The translations under genes were made by a program, and so were the position numbers. Shown here piece after piece: positions 10,025-20,132 of a DNA stretch of 64,000 nucleotides. Under the pieces are notes generated by a model. It was not told the origin of the DNA and made no database searches. It saw nothing but the letters and a program-made list of their open reading frames with translations. The DNA lies in assembly GCA_025358485.1 (NCBI GenBank), contig JANYJJ010000004.1, positions 1-64,000 of the forward strand. Reading direction: 5' to 3'. Positions within the stretch are counted from its first letter, which is position 1. Each line of letters begins with the position of its first letter. The DNA is from Burkholderiales bacterium (lineage in GTDB: Bacteria > Pseudomonadota > Gammaproteobacteria > Burkholderiales > Burkholderiaceae_C).

Positions 10025-11532
10025 CCTTGAACTTGACCGTGACCCGAACCGTGACCTCGCGGCTGATCGGTGCGCTGAAGCGCTGGCTCCAAGCTTCCTT
10101 GGTGCGCCGTTTGGTGCTGGCGCAAATGGCCACCAGCGCCTTGCTGTGGGTGATTTTGGCGGGCGTGATTTCACTGGAGGTGGAGGAAGACGAAGAAGCC
10201 AAAACGCGCGACATCATGCGACGTGGTGCGGCCGTGGTGTTGCCTTTGGCGCAGGCGCTGGAGGCGCAACCCGAGCTGCTGACGCAAAGCCTGAGGCGCT
10301 TGGACGATTTCCAGCGCTCGGTGGGTTCGCCGGCCGGCGTGTCAGCGGGGGTGGCCCAGCGCGCACCGCAGTTGCCACGCATCTACGTGTTTCGCGAAGG
10401 ACAGTTGACCTATCGAAGCAGCGACGCCGATGCCACTTTCAAGATCGAGACCCAAGGCAACGAGGCATTGCAAAAAGTGACGGTGAACGGCATGCCTTGG
10501 CACCAATACGTTGAAGATTCGCCCGACAAGCGCTTGCGCTTTGTGGCCTTGGGACCTGCCACTTTGGAGGCTTACGGCTTCACGCCGTGGTCGCGCTCTT
10601 GGTTGTTGTTGCCTTTGATGGTGTCGCTGCCGTTGCTGTTGTTGCCCGCCTGGTTGTCGGTGAAGTTGGCGTTGCGACCCTGGGCCAAGCTGTCTAACGA
10701 AATCGCCGCGCGCGGGCCCGACGACTTGCAGCCACTGCGTTTTGTGCCCGCGCACCGCGAGCTCAGCCCGCTGACGCGCGCGGTGGATCAGTTGCTGTCG
10801 CGTTTGCGCGCAGCGCGTGGGCGCGAGCGCAGCTTCATTGCCGACGCGGCTCACGAGTTGCGCACGCCCATCGCCGCCATTCAAGTCAACGCTGAGGCGC
10901 TGAAAGCACGAAAGCTTTCGGCAGCCGATCTTGAACTGCTGGACGGCCTGCTGCGAAGCAACGACCGCGCGGCGCGTTTGGTGAGCCAATTGTTGGCGTT
11001 GACGCGCAGCGATGCGTCACCCGAATTGACGCGCACCGATCAAGTGGACCTGGAAGCCTTGGTGCAAAACGTGCTCGCCACCTGGGCAGCATTGGCACAG
11101 CAACGCAACGTCGAACTCGACCTGACTTCGCAAGCTGATTTGCGAGCTGATTTGCAAGTTGATTTGGAAGCTGATTCACAAGTCGATTCGCGAATCGGGG
11201 GCGACGCCGAATCACTCACCGCGCTGATCGACAACCTGGTGGGCAACGCCGTGAAGTACTCGCCGCCCGGAGGCACTGTGCGAGTGACGGTGCGCGCCGA
11301 TGCAAACGCAGTGCAAATGACAGTGACCGACCAAGGCCCTGGCATTGCGCCCGAGTTGCGCGAGCGTGTGTTCGAACGCTTCTTCCGCGCGCCGGGTCAA
11401 GCGCAAAGCGGCAGTGGCTTGGGGCTGGCAATAGCCAAGGCCGTGGCCGACCGGCATGGTGCGACCTTGGAACTGTCAAGCGGCCCCGAAGGCCTGGGCC
11501 TGCGCGTGATGCTTAGCATGCCGCGTTCCTGA
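10021..11532 (+). CDS. Sensor histidine kinase (QseC/TctE-like)
   Basis: H-box SFIADAAHELRTPIAAIQ; N-box NLVGNAVKYSPPGG; G-boxes DQGPGIAPE and GSGLGLAIAK; TTGA overlap with the regulator stop. Confidence 0.92.
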   Translation: MTLNLTVTRTVTSRLIGALKRWLQASLVRRLVLAQMATSALLWVILAGVISLEVEEDEEAKTRDIMRRGAAVVLPLAQALEAQPELLTQSLRRLDDFQRSVGSPAGVSAGVAQRAPQLPRIYVFREGQLTYRSSDADATFKIETQGNEALQKVTVNGMPWHQYVEDSPDKRLRFVALGPATLEAYGFTPWSRSWLLLPLMVSLPLLLLPAWLSVKLALRPWAKLSNEIAARGPDDLQPLRFVPAHRELSPLTRAVDQLLSRLRAARGRERSFIADAAHELRTPIAAIQVNAEALKARKLSAADLELLDGLLRSNDRAARLVSQLLALTRSDASPELTRTDQVDLEALVQNVLATWAALAQQRNVELDLTSQADLRADLQVDLEADSQVDSRIGGDAESLTALIDNLVGNAVKYSPPGGTVRVTVRADANAVQMTVTDQGPGIAPELRERVFERFFRAPGQAQSGSGLGLAIAKAVADRHGATLELSSGPEGLGLRVMLSMPRS

Positions 11533-11574
11533 TGGCTTCCCTTTTCCCTCCCGCTCCCGACCCCACAGGCTCGA

Positions 11575-13044
11575 TCAAAACCGCAAGCTTTGATCCCCTG
11601 CCGCGCCGTCAAACCTCAACTCAAAACGCAAATCGCTGAAGTCAATAAAAAGGGACGCCAGCTCTTTGCCGTGCGTCCAGCGCATGCGCAATTCCTGATC
11701 TGTTGCGCCGTCAAACGCAAAGCTGCCGTTGAAGGCTGGGTGGGTGTTGCGAATTCGAATCAAGCTCAAGAGTTGCTGCACCACGGGCTCGGCCAACGTC
11801 TGCTCGACCTCGACGCGGGTGCAGTGGTGGCGGTTGATGTCGCGGCCTACGCGGGTGCTGGCCAAGAGCTTCATGTCGTTGCGACCGGCCAGCAAACCGA
11901 CGTAGTAAACCTGCGGCACGCCGGGCATGAAAAACTGAATGGCGCGGGCCAGCAAGTAGCGGCGCTCGTCGCGGCCCATGGCGTCGAAGAAGGTGCAGTT
12001 GACTTGGTAGAGGTCGAGGTTGGACGCCGCCGCGCCGGTGGCTTCACGGCTTTGGCCTTGGCTGTTGGCGTGGATCATTTCGACCAGCTTGTCGACCTCG
12101 GCGGGTGGCACCAAGCCGGGGGCAGCGACGCGATCGGCCGGGTCGGCACCGATGTCGATGATGCCGATGCCGTCGTGGGTGTCGAGCACCGTCACAGCAT
12201 TGCTCGGGCGTATGGACAACCAGGTTTTGAGGCAACGCGCTGTTTTGAAAAAGAAAGCGTGCAGCACCAAGGGCGGCAGCGCGAAGTCGTAGACCCAATC
12301 GACGCGTTTGGCGATTTCGATTTGCTTGCGGTGATGGGCATGCACTTCCACCAAAACTTCCAAACCCAAAGCGCGCGCGCGGGCGGCAAAAGCGTCGATG
12401 AAATCAAACGTCTCGGGCATCATGAAGCAGTTGGTGCCCGCCTTTTTGATGGCGTAACCCACAGCGTCTAAGCGGATCATGCGCACGCCGCTGGCGGCCA
12501 ATGCCTGCAAGATGCTGTCGAGGTAGGCGCGACCTTTCGGGTGCTGCACATCGATGTCAATTTGCTGCGGCGTGAAGGTGCTCCACAGCGTGCGCCGCTC
12601 GCCGTTTTCCAGCGTGACGGTGTGAAACGGCGAGCCGGGGCGGGGGCGGTAAATGGCCTTCAACTCGGCCTCAGACGCACCGCCAGGGAACACCGCGTCT
12701 TGCGTCAAAAACAAGCCGTCGTAGTCCGACTGAGCGCCCAGCTCAGAGAAGTCCAAGAACTGCGGCGAGCTGGACGACATGTGGTTGACGATGACGTCGG
12801 CCATCACGTCCATGTGCTGTGACAAGGCTTTCACGTCAGCCCAATCACCCAAGCGCGCATCGACTTGGGTGTGGTCGATGGGATCAAAACCGGCGTCCAC
12901 ACCGTCGATGGTGTGAAAGAAAGGCAGCAGGTGCACCGCGCCAAACACGTCCTTCAATGGGCCGGTCAACAGGTCTTGCAGCGACCGCAAATTGCCGCCG
13001 CTCAAGCGGTCAACGTAGGTGATGAGTTGAACTTTGTTTTTCAT
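11575..13044 (-). CDS. gtfA: Sucrose phosphorylase (GH13)
   Basis: MKNKVQLITYVDRLSGGNLRSLQDLL...VHLLPFF...GVDAGFDPIDHTQVD...MADVIVNHMS; RLDAVGYAIKKAGT; matches the sucrose phosphorylase family as recalled. Confidence 0.88.
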   Translation of the reverse strand: MKNKVQLITYVDRLSGGNLRSLQDLLTGPLKDVFGAVHLLPFFHTIDGVDAGFDPIDHTQVDARLGDWADVKALSQHMDVMADVIVNHMSSSSPQFLDFSELGAQSDYDGLFLTQDAVFPGGASEAELKAIYRPRPGSPFHTVTLENGERRTLWSTFTPQQIDIDVQHPKGRAYLDSILQALAASGVRMIRLDAVGYAIKKAGTNCFMMPETFDFIDAFAARARALGLEVLVEVHAHHRKQIEIAKRVDWVYDFALPPLVLHAFFFKTARCLKTWLSIRPSNAVTVLDTHDGIGIIDIGADPADRVAAPGLVPPAEVDKLVEMIHANSQGQSREATGAAASNLDLYQVNCTFFDAMGRDERRYLLARAIQFFMPGVPQVYYVGLLAGRNDMKLLASTRVGRDINRHHCTRVEVEQTLAEPVVQQLLSLIRIRNTHPAFNGSFAFDGATDQELRMRWTHGKELASLFIDFSDLRFELRFDGAAGDQSLRF

Positions 13045-13053
13045 GGGTCGGGG

Positions 13054-14157
13054 TCAAAGGGAGGTGATGCGCAGACCCGATGCGTTGAACAAATGCAAGG
13101 CGCCTGGCGCTGGGCGCACGCGCACGGTGTCGCCCACAAAGCAAGGTGCGGTGGCGGTAGCAAGCTTCATGCAAAGCGGTGCGGCACCGCTCGGTGCCAG
13201 CAGGTAAATCAGCGTGGTGTCGCCGAGTTGTTCTATGCCTTGCACGGCCAAGGCCCAGGCAGGGTCTGAGTCATGGACGATTTGCAAAAACTCAGCGCGC
13301 ACGCCGACTTCGGTGCACGCGGAAACATCGAGCCCAGCGTCTGCCGCAATCCGCAAAGCGCTGACTCCGTCAATGCGCAACACCGCGGCGCCCACATCGC
13401 GCAGCATCGACGCGGGCAACAAGTTCATGCGCGGTGAACCCAAAAACTGCGCCACAAAGCGGTTGGCGGGATGTTGGTACAGGTCCATCGGCGCGCCGAC
13501 TTGCTCGACCACACCAGCGTTGAACACGGCGATGCGGTCGCCCATGGTCATGGCCTCGGTTTGGTCGTGGGTGACGTAGATCATGGTGCTTCCCAAGCGC
13601 CTGTGCAGTTGGGTCAGCTCGACGCGCATTTGCACGCGCAGGTTGGCGTCCAGGTTCGACAGCGGCTCGTCAAACAAAAAAACTTCGGGCTTGCGCACGA
13701 TGGCGCGGCCGATGGCCACACGTTGACGTTGCCCGCCCGACAGCGCCTTGGGCAAGCGCTGCAGCAAGGGAGTGATTTGCAACACCTCGGCAGCGCGCGC
13801 GACTTGCTCGGTGATTTGCGCTTTGCTCAGCCCGGCCATCTTCAAGCTGAAGCCCATGTTGTCGGCCACCGTCATGTGCGGATACAGCGCATAACTTTGG
13901 AACACCATGGCCACGCCGCGCTGGGCCGGTGGCACGTCGTTGGCCACGCGGTTGCCGATGCGCAGCTCACCGGAAGTGATGTCTTCCAGGCCCGCGATCA
14001 TGCGCATCATGGTGCTTTTGCCGCAGCCCGAAGGCCCGACAAACACCATGAATTCGCCGTCGCGCACATCGAGGTCAACGCCTTTGATGACTTCGGTGTT
14101 GTCGTCGGTTGAGTCCCCGTAGCGTTTACGGATGCCGCTGAGGGTCACGCTGGCCAT
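13054..14157 (-). CDS. ABC transporter ATP-binding protein, carbohydrate importer (UgpC/MalK-like)
   Basis: Walker A GPSGCGKST, LSGGQRQRVAIGRAIVRKPEVFLFDEPLSNLD, regulatory C-terminal domain. Confidence 0.95.
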   Translation of the reverse strand: MASVTLSGIRKRYGDSTDDNTEVIKGVDLDVRDGEFMVFVGPSGCGKSTMMRMIAGLEDITSGELRIGNRVANDVPPAQRGVAMVFQSYALYPHMTVADNMGFSLKMAGLSKAQITEQVARAAEVLQITPLLQRLPKALSGGQRQRVAIGRAIVRKPEVFLFDEPLSNLDANLRVQMRVELTQLHRRLGSTMIYVTHDQTEAMTMGDRIAVFNAGVVEQVGAPMDLYQHPANRFVAQFLGSPRMNLLPASMLRDVGAAVLRIDGVSALRIAADAGLDVSACTEVGVRAEFLQIVHDSDPAWALAVQGIEQLGDTTLIYLLAPSGAAPLCMKLATATAPCFVGDTVRVRPAPGALHLFNASGLRITSL

Positions 14158-14188
14158 CTTGAACCTTGCTTGAAAACAACTCGGGTTG

Positions 14189-14262
14189 GGGCGGGACTTC
14201 GATACCTCAGTCCGAACGGGTGGGGTTGGGGCGCGAAAGGGTCGGGTTGGTGTGCGACCAGC
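14189..14262. repeat. Half copy of the dispersed GACTTCGATACCTCAGYCCGAACGGG repeat inside the sugar operon
   Basis: GACTTCGATACCTCAGTCCGAACGGGTGGGGTTGGGGCGCGAAAGGGTCGGGTTGGTG between ABC permease and ATPase genes. Confidence 0.75.
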
Positions 14263-14315
14263 GGGTCGCTATTTGCGAATCGTCGGCGAGCTTGGCTGAA
14301 CAGTGAACCCATGAT

Positions 14316-15197
14316 TCAGCCCTTGATGCCGCTGGAGATGGCGCTCTTCACGAACCAGCGTTGGAACACGATGAAGAGCAGCAAGGTGGGCACGGTGGCC
14401 ATCACGGCGAAGGCCATCACGTCGCCCCATTGGCGCGGGAATTGACCGAAGAAGGTTTGCATCGCCAAAGGCAGCGTGGCGAATTCTTCGCCGCGCACCG
14501 CCATCACCGGCCACAGCAAATCACCCCAGCGCGACAAGAATTGCAGCACCGCCACGGTGGCGATCACCGGCTTGCACAGCGGCAGCACGATGCTCCAGTA
14601 AATGCGCCAGCGGCCCGCGCCGTCCATCAAGGCCGCCTCTTCCAAATCCTTGGGCAGGCCAACGAAAAATTGATAGAACAAATACACCGAAAACGCATGT
14701 GCAATAAAGGGCAGCACCTGCACTTGGTAGCTGTCCAGCCACCCGTGTTGCCAGCCCTCGCTACCAAACCACGGCAACTCATTCACGAGCAACAGCAAGG
14801 GCACGGCGATGGCCTCAAACGGAATGATGATGAGGGCGATCACCACCGCCAGCAGCGTTTGCCGACCGCGAAATTTTAAGCGTGCCAAGGCATAGGCCAA
14901 CATGCTGTTGACCAGCACACCCAGCGCCACGGTGATGCTCACCGTGAGCAGCGAATTGAACAATGCCAAGCCAAACGAAGTGCGCGCAAACACATCGCGA
15001 AAGTTCTGCCACGACAAGCTGCCCTGCGGCACGAAGGCGGCCAAGCTGCCCATGTCTTTGAGCAGTTGCAGTTCGTCGCCTTTGAAAGCGCTGACAAACA
15101 AAAACACCAGCGGCATGAGAAAGAACAACACCAACACGGCGTTGACCGCGTACCAAACCCAACGCGAGAGGGAACTTGCGCTTTGGTGTGCGTTCAT
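14316..15197 (-). CDS. Carbohydrate ABC transporter permease (MalG-like)
   Basis: Polytopic; EEAALMDGAGRWRIYWSIVLPLCKPV EAA loop. Confidence 0.93.
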   Translation of the reverse strand: MNAHQSASSLSRWVWYAVNAVLVLFFLMPLVFLFVSAFKGDELQLLKDMGSLAAFVPQGSLSWQNFRDVFARTSFGLALFNSLLTVSITVALGVLVNSMLAYALARLKFRGRQTLLAVVIALIIIPFEAIAVPLLLLVNELPWFGSEGWQHGWLDSYQVQVLPFIAHAFSVYLFYQFFVGLPKDLEEAALMDGAGRWRIYWSIVLPLCKPVIATVAVLQFLSRWGDLLWPVMAVRGEEFATLPLAMQTFFGQFPRQWGDVMAFAVMATVPTLLLFIVFQRWFVKSAISSGIKG

Positions 15198-16138
15198 GCC
15201 GCGCTTTCTTCAGCGCGCAGCCACACGCGCTGCAAGGTAGATATCGCCAACACGATCAAAAAGAACACCACCGACACAGCGCAGGCGTAGCCGACTTTGC
15301 CGCTTCGAAAGCCTTCGTGAACCATCAACATCACCAGCGTGCGAAAGCTGTCAACCGGGGCCGATGCGCCGCTGTTGGCAATGATTTGCACCTGCGTGAA
15401 AAGCTGAAACGCGTAGATGGTGGTGGTGACCAACACAAACACGGTGGTGTTTTTCAGCAGCGGCAACGTGATGAAACGAAACTGATTGAAGGGCTTGGCA
15501 CCGTCCAGCGTGGCGGCCTCGTACAAGTCACCAGGAATGGCTTGCAAGCCCGCCAAGAACACCAACATTTGAAAACCAACGCCTTGCCAGATGGACATCA
15601 ACATCACGGCAGGCATCACCAACACCGGGTCGCGCAGCCAGTCTTGCGGCCCCACGGTGCCCAAGCTGAGCAAACCCACCAAGCGGTTGACGACGCCTGC
15701 GTCGGGGCTGTACAGCAGCGACCAAATCACCGCCACCACGGCCATGGTGGTGGCCACGGGCAAGAAATAAATGGTGCGAAAAATTCGCGCGCCAGCGAAC
15801 TGCTTGTCGACGAGCAGCGCCAAGCCCAGGGCCAGTGCCGATTGCAGCGGTGTGACCACCGCCACAAACAAAAGGTTGTTGCGCAGCGCCGCCCAAAAAC
15901 TAGCGTCAGCGAACAAGCGCGTGTAGTTGCGTGCGCCCACAAACGCAGTGGGCAGCGCGTCGCTGGTAATGAGGCGCTGGTCGGTGAAGGACAACCAAGC
16001 CGCCAACAAAAACGGCGCGACCAAAAACATGGCGAGCAGGCCCAGACCGGGCGCAGCAAAAAGCCAGGGCGTGAGGCCGTCGCGGTTGCTTGGTTTACTC
16101 ACGGTGCTTTTCGCTCTTGAGAACATACACACCCGCAC
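15194..16138 (-). CDS. Carbohydrate ABC transporter permease (MalF-like)
   Basis: YEAATLDGAKPFNQFRFITLPLLKNT EAA loop; 4-bp overlap with next permease. Confidence 0.93.
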   Translation of the reverse strand: MRVCMFSRAKSTVSKPSNRDGLTPWLFAAPGLGLLAMFLVAPFLLAAWLSFTDQRLITSDALPTAFVGARNYTRLFADASFWAALRNNLLFVAVVTPLQSALALGLALLVDKQFAGARIFRTIYFLPVATTMAVVAVIWSLLYSPDAGVVNRLVGLLSLGTVGPQDWLRDPVLVMPAVMLMSIWQGVGFQMLVFLAGLQAIPGDLYEAATLDGAKPFNQFRFITLPLLKNTTVFVLVTTTIYAFQLFTQVQIIANSGASAPVDSFRTLVMLMVHEGFRSGKVGYACAVSVVFFLIVLAISTLQRVWLRAEESAA

Positions 16139-16153
16139 CCGTTCGCAGCGTGT

Positions 16154-17425
16154 TCATGGTTTCATCGAAACCGGATAACCCCGGCTGTCGGCCAAGTCCC
16201 GGTCGATCTTGGCGGCTGCCTTATCCAACTCGACCTTCACCGACGCCCCGGCCACGATGTTGTTCACCGCCTCAGAAAAAGCGCTGCTGATCACAGGGTA
16301 GGCAGGCGTTTCGGGCCGCACGCGCGCCACCTGTTGTTGGATTTGATCGACGTACAAACGCAAAGCGCCGCCGGGGCCGTAGTGTTTGCTCAATGCCAAA
16401 GCGGCGTTGGTGCCGGGCACTGCGCCGTTGGCTTCAGACACGCGAAGAATCTCTGAGGTCGACATCAAGTGCGCCATCAATTTGGCAGCGGCTTGTGGCT
16501 GTTTGCAGTTGGCAGAGATGCCGAAATTCCACGACCCCGCGCCTGTGACGGCGGTGCCGCCAAACTTAGGCATGGGGATGAGCACCAGCTCGTCACCCAG
16601 CGCTTTTTTGTAGTCTTTGAAAGTCCAGTGGCCTACATAAGACAGCGCGGCGCGGCCTTCGATGAAGTCGGCGTCGTTTTTGCTGGCAGCGTTCACATAG
16701 CCCGCCTTGGCCCAACTTTGCAATGTAGTCATCGCCCGCACAGCGGCATCACCGTTGATGGCCCCTTGAGAAGTTTTGAAGCTGCTGCGGTCGATCAAAT
16801 CACCGCCGAAACTTTGCACGATGGGTGAGAAACCGTAGCTGAACCATTCACCCGCGCCGTAGTTGAATTTCATGTCGAGCGGGTGCTTCAAACCGATGGC
16901 TTGCAGGGCTTTCAACGCCGCTTCGAACTCGGCCAAGTTCCAAGCCTCAGACACTTGGTTGGGAAGGCGCAGACCCGCTTTGCTGAGCAAGGCTTTGTTG
17001 CCCCACAGCGCCAAGCCTGAGTCGAATTGGCCCATGCCGTAGAACTTGCCGTTGTAGCTGCCTTGACGCACCAGCGAGGGCAGCATGTCGGCGCGAATGC
17101 GCATCAGATCAGGAAAACCGTCGAGCGGCATCAGGCGCTGCGTCCACGCGACGTTGTACAAATTGGGGCCGTCGAAATCGAGCACGCAGGGCAACTTGCG
17201 GGCCAATGCGGCGGCATACACCTGATCGCTGTAGCTGCCTTCGGGCAGCTTGATCAAGCGCAGTGTGATGTCGGGATTCGCTGCACTGAAACTGCGCGCG
17301 GCCGCCGTGTAGGCATCGGCCTCGGGGCCTGGGCCTGCGTGCACCCACATGGTGAGCGGCGTTTGCGCCATCGCACTGAACGACGCCAACATCAAACCGA
17401 GCACCGAAAAAGAACCAAACTTCAT
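16154..17425 (-). CDS. Carbohydrate ABC transporter substrate-binding protein
   Basis: Signal peptide; TMWVHAGPGPEADAYTAAARSFSAANPDI...; fold family 1 extracellular solute-binding style. Confidence 0.9.
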   Translation of the reverse strand: MKFGSFSVLGLMLASFSAMAQTPLTMWVHAGPGPEADAYTAAARSFSAANPDITLRLIKLPEGSYSDQVYAAALARKLPCVLDFDGPNLYNVAWTQRLMPLDGFPDLMRIRADMLPSLVRQGSYNGKFYGMGQFDSGLALWGNKALLSKAGLRLPNQVSEAWNLAEFEAALKALQAIGLKHPLDMKFNYGAGEWFSYGFSPIVQSFGGDLIDRSSFKTSQGAINGDAAVRAMTTLQSWAKAGYVNAASKNDADFIEGRAALSYVGHWTFKDYKKALGDELVLIPMPKFGGTAVTGAGSWNFGISANCKQPQAAAKLMAHLMSTSEILRVSEANGAVPGTNAALALSKHYGPGGALRLYVDQIQQQVARVRPETPAYPVISSAFSEAVNNIVAGASVKVELDKAAAKIDRDLADSRGYPVSMKP

Positions 17426-17488
17426 GTCATCTCGCGGACGTAAAAAAGGTCTCCAACACCACGTTGAAGACCTTGCTCACTGCGGCGA

Positions 17489-19798
17489 TCAGAAGCTGTA
17501 TTTCAGCGTGGCGCGCACGCTGCGACCGTTCACCGCACGGGCCGCGTGGCCGTCACCTTCAACCTCGGTGTAGCCCAGTGTGTTGGCCAGGTTGTTGATG
17601 CCCAGGCCGACTTGCGCAGAGCTGCTGAGTTGGTAGGTGGCAAACGCGTTGATCACGGTGAAGCCGGGCATGGTGATCTTGTTGTCGTCGTCACCGAACG
17701 ACTTCGTGGTGCCGACGATCGACGCGCCCACATCAACCGGACCGAAGGTGTAAGACGGTGCCAACTGCCAGACCAAGTCGGCCTGACGCCGCGGCTTGTT
17801 GCCCACTTGCGAAGCGGTGTCAGAACCGGTGATGCGAGCCCGCGTGAAGGTGGCACCGCCGTTCAGGTGGAAGTCGCCGCGGTTGAACGCAGCCTCCAAT
17901 TCCAAGCCACTGGCGTTGTATTTGTTGTTGGTGAACGTCTGGTTTTTCAGGTCGTAGTTGCTCTCGGTGGTTTTGGCATTGAACAGTGTGCCGAACACGC
18001 TGACACCCGCGCCATTGCGCCATTTCACTCCGGCTTCGGTCTGCTGCACTTTGTTGAGCGAGACGGGCGTCGAGCCGTCCAATGGGTTGCCGTACAGCAA
18101 ACGGTCGGCGCTGAACGACACGCCGTCGCTGAGGCGCGCAAATGCGGCCAGGTTGGTGTTGAGCGCGTAGTTCGCGCCCACCGAGTACGAAGTGTGCGAG
18201 ACCGAGTAATTTACTTTTTGCTGGGTGGCGGGGTCGAAGCCAGGGATGTTGGCTTGCTTACCGTCGTTCGCAGCCGAGTCTTGCAGCGCGAAGCCGCTGG
18301 CCTTCTGTCCGTCACGGCGCAGGCTGGCGTCGATGTTCAACGGGCCCGCTTCCCAAGCCACTGACGCGTAAGGCGCGGTCTGGGTGTACTGCACGTCCCA
18401 GTTGCGGACGCAGCAGCCGCCGAAGGTGTTGTAGCCCGAGGTCACAGGCGCAGCACTCGGCGCGCCAGCGGCATTGACAACCTGCGAGTTTTGACCCACC
18501 AGCTGCATGCGGTAGGTGTTCCAGAACCAGGTTTGCGCCACGTCTTGCACACCGTTGAACATGCCGGCAGCCACAGTGACCTTCGCGCCACTGATGTCGA
18601 GTGCTTTCGTCAGTTTGATGTCGTTGAACAAGTTGTTCATGTTGTCCAGCGAGGTGTTGAACAACACCCCGCTGAAGAATGCGCCGCCGTTGCCGTTGTC
18701 ACTGGGGTAGAGCGCGATGAAGCGGCCCGAATTCGACGAGCGGCGGAATTTTTCGTCCAGCGTCCAGCCTTCGCCGAGCTTGAGTTGCGCTTCCAGGCCG
18801 AGTGCGGTGCTTTTCACGTGCAGGCCGTCACGGGTGCTGCTGGTGGTTTGACCGTTGTCGCGGTTCAAGCCTACGTCGCGCTGCAAGCTGGGCGTGACGA
18901 AGAAGGCGGTGCGCGGGTCGATGCCGGGAATGGTGTTGATGGTGCCGTTCACGGTATTCACAGGCACGGGCAGGAAAGACGGCGTGCGGTCGTCGAGCGA
19001 TTTGAAGCTCAGGCGCACGTAGCCGTTGTCCAGACCTTGCGTGATGTTGCCTTTGATCTGGCCGCCGTTGGCCGTGTTGAATTCAGCCGGCCGGCCGCCG
19101 TCGCCTACGCGCTGGAAACCGCCAATGTGGAAGGTGGTGGCTGCGCCGATCTTGCCGCCGTAGTCGGCGTCCAGGCGCAGTTCCTTGCGTACCAGACCGA
19201 CATTCAGGCCCACATTGCCGCCCGCGTCTTTGCCGGTCTTGCTGATGAAGTTGACGATGCCGCCGGGTGAGTTGGTGGCCAGCGTGGAGGCCGAGCCGCC
19301 GCGCACCACTTCAAGCCGGTCGACGTTGAAATCAGAGCGCAAAAACTGGTCGGCGGTGCCGAAGGCGATGTCGCCAAACATCAACACGGGCAGGCCGTCT
19401 TCCTGCATTTGCACGTAACGCGAACCGCCAGCGGAAATCGGCACGCCGCGCACGGTGATGTTGGCGTTGCCTTCACCGCCCGACGACTCCGAGCGCACGC
19501 CTGGCACGGCACGCAACAGCTCGGCCGCGCTGGCCGCGCCGGTGCGCTCCAGCTGGGTTGAATCCAAGGTGCTGACCGACAAGCTTTGCTTCATTTTGCT
19601 GGTGCGCGTGGCGGTGCCGGTGACAACTACTTGGTCCAGCTTCAACGGGTCGGCTTGCTGCTCGGCGGCGGCGGCAGGTGCGGTGGTTGCGGTGGTTGCG
19701 GTTTGGGCGTGCGCGGCACCTATGTGCAAAGCGGCCATGGCCACGGCCAACGCCAAACGGTTGGGCTTCATCAAATTCAAGCTGGCAATGCGGTTCAT
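17489..19798 (-). CDS. TonB-dependent receptor
   Basis: Signal peptide; LDQVVVTGTATRTSK TonB box; plug (PGVRSESSGGEGNANITVRG); C-terminal RATLKYSF. Start chosen at MNRIASLNLMKPN. Confidence 0.93.
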   Translation of the reverse strand: MNRIASLNLMKPNRLALAVAMAALHIGAAHAQTATTATTAPAAAAEQQADPLKLDQVVVTGTATRTSKMKQSLSVSTLDSTQLERTGAASAAELLRAVPGVRSESSGGEGNANITVRGVPISAGGSRYVQMQEDGLPVLMFGDIAFGTADQFLRSDFNVDRLEVVRGGSASTLATNSPGGIVNFISKTGKDAGGNVGLNVGLVRKELRLDADYGGKIGAATTFHIGGFQRVGDGGRPAEFNTANGGQIKGNITQGLDNGYVRLSFKSLDDRTPSFLPVPVNTVNGTINTIPGIDPRTAFFVTPSLQRDVGLNRDNGQTTSSTRDGLHVKSTALGLEAQLKLGEGWTLDEKFRRSSNSGRFIALYPSDNGNGGAFFSGVLFNTSLDNMNNLFNDIKLTKALDISGAKVTVAAGMFNGVQDVAQTWFWNTYRMQLVGQNSQVVNAAGAPSAAPVTSGYNTFGGCCVRNWDVQYTQTAPYASVAWEAGPLNIDASLRRDGQKASGFALQDSAANDGKQANIPGFDPATQQKVNYSVSHTSYSVGANYALNTNLAAFARLSDGVSFSADRLLYGNPLDGSTPVSLNKVQQTEAGVKWRNGAGVSVFGTLFNAKTTESNYDLKNQTFTNNKYNASGLELEAAFNRGDFHLNGGATFTRARITGSDTASQVGNKPRRQADLVWQLAPSYTFGPVDVGASIVGTTKSFGDDDNKITMPGFTVINAFATYQLSSSAQVGLGINNLANTLGYTEVEGDGHAARAVNGRSVRATLKYSF

Positions 19799-19953
19799 GT
19801 GTGTCTCCGTCGAGTGGTTATTGTGTGATGGTGTCTGGGTCTGCGTGACGGTTGTCAACGCCTGCGCTGTGGTTGAGACACACATCGATTTGATGGGTAG
19901 ATGCGATCTTGGGCTAAGCGCGCCATCGGGAATGTAGCTTTGTGTCGACGGCA

Positions 19954-19969
19954 ATGCAATCGTTTGCAT
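19954..19969. promoter_or_regulatory. Candidate LacI-family operator (site 1)
   Basis: Near-palindrome ATGCAATC|GTTTGCAT upstream of the TonB receptor start. Confidence 0.55.
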
Positions 19970-20110
19970 GGCAGGGTTTACGCGTGGGCGAGCATGCTCT
20001 CTATCGCGTCATTCGAGTTGGATCACCCGGCGAGATGAGTTTTCAAGCCAGCGGTCGGGCGTTGCGAAAAACCATCAGCGCGCGGCAAAGCATTCAGTTT
20101 GGGCACGCTT

Positions 20111-20124
20111 TGCAATTGATTGCA
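20111..20124. promoter_or_regulatory. Candidate LacI-family operator (site 2)
   Basis: Near-palindrome TGCAATT|GATTGCA, ~156 bp from site 1 and sharing the TGCAA half-site. Confidence 0.55.
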
Positions 20125-20132
20125 CGGCTCGC

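Noticed and set aside
15176-16120. 314-aa plus-strand ORF fully antisense to the MalF-like permease
   Set aside because: His/Gln-rich shadow ORF; opposite strand encodes a clear ABC permease.
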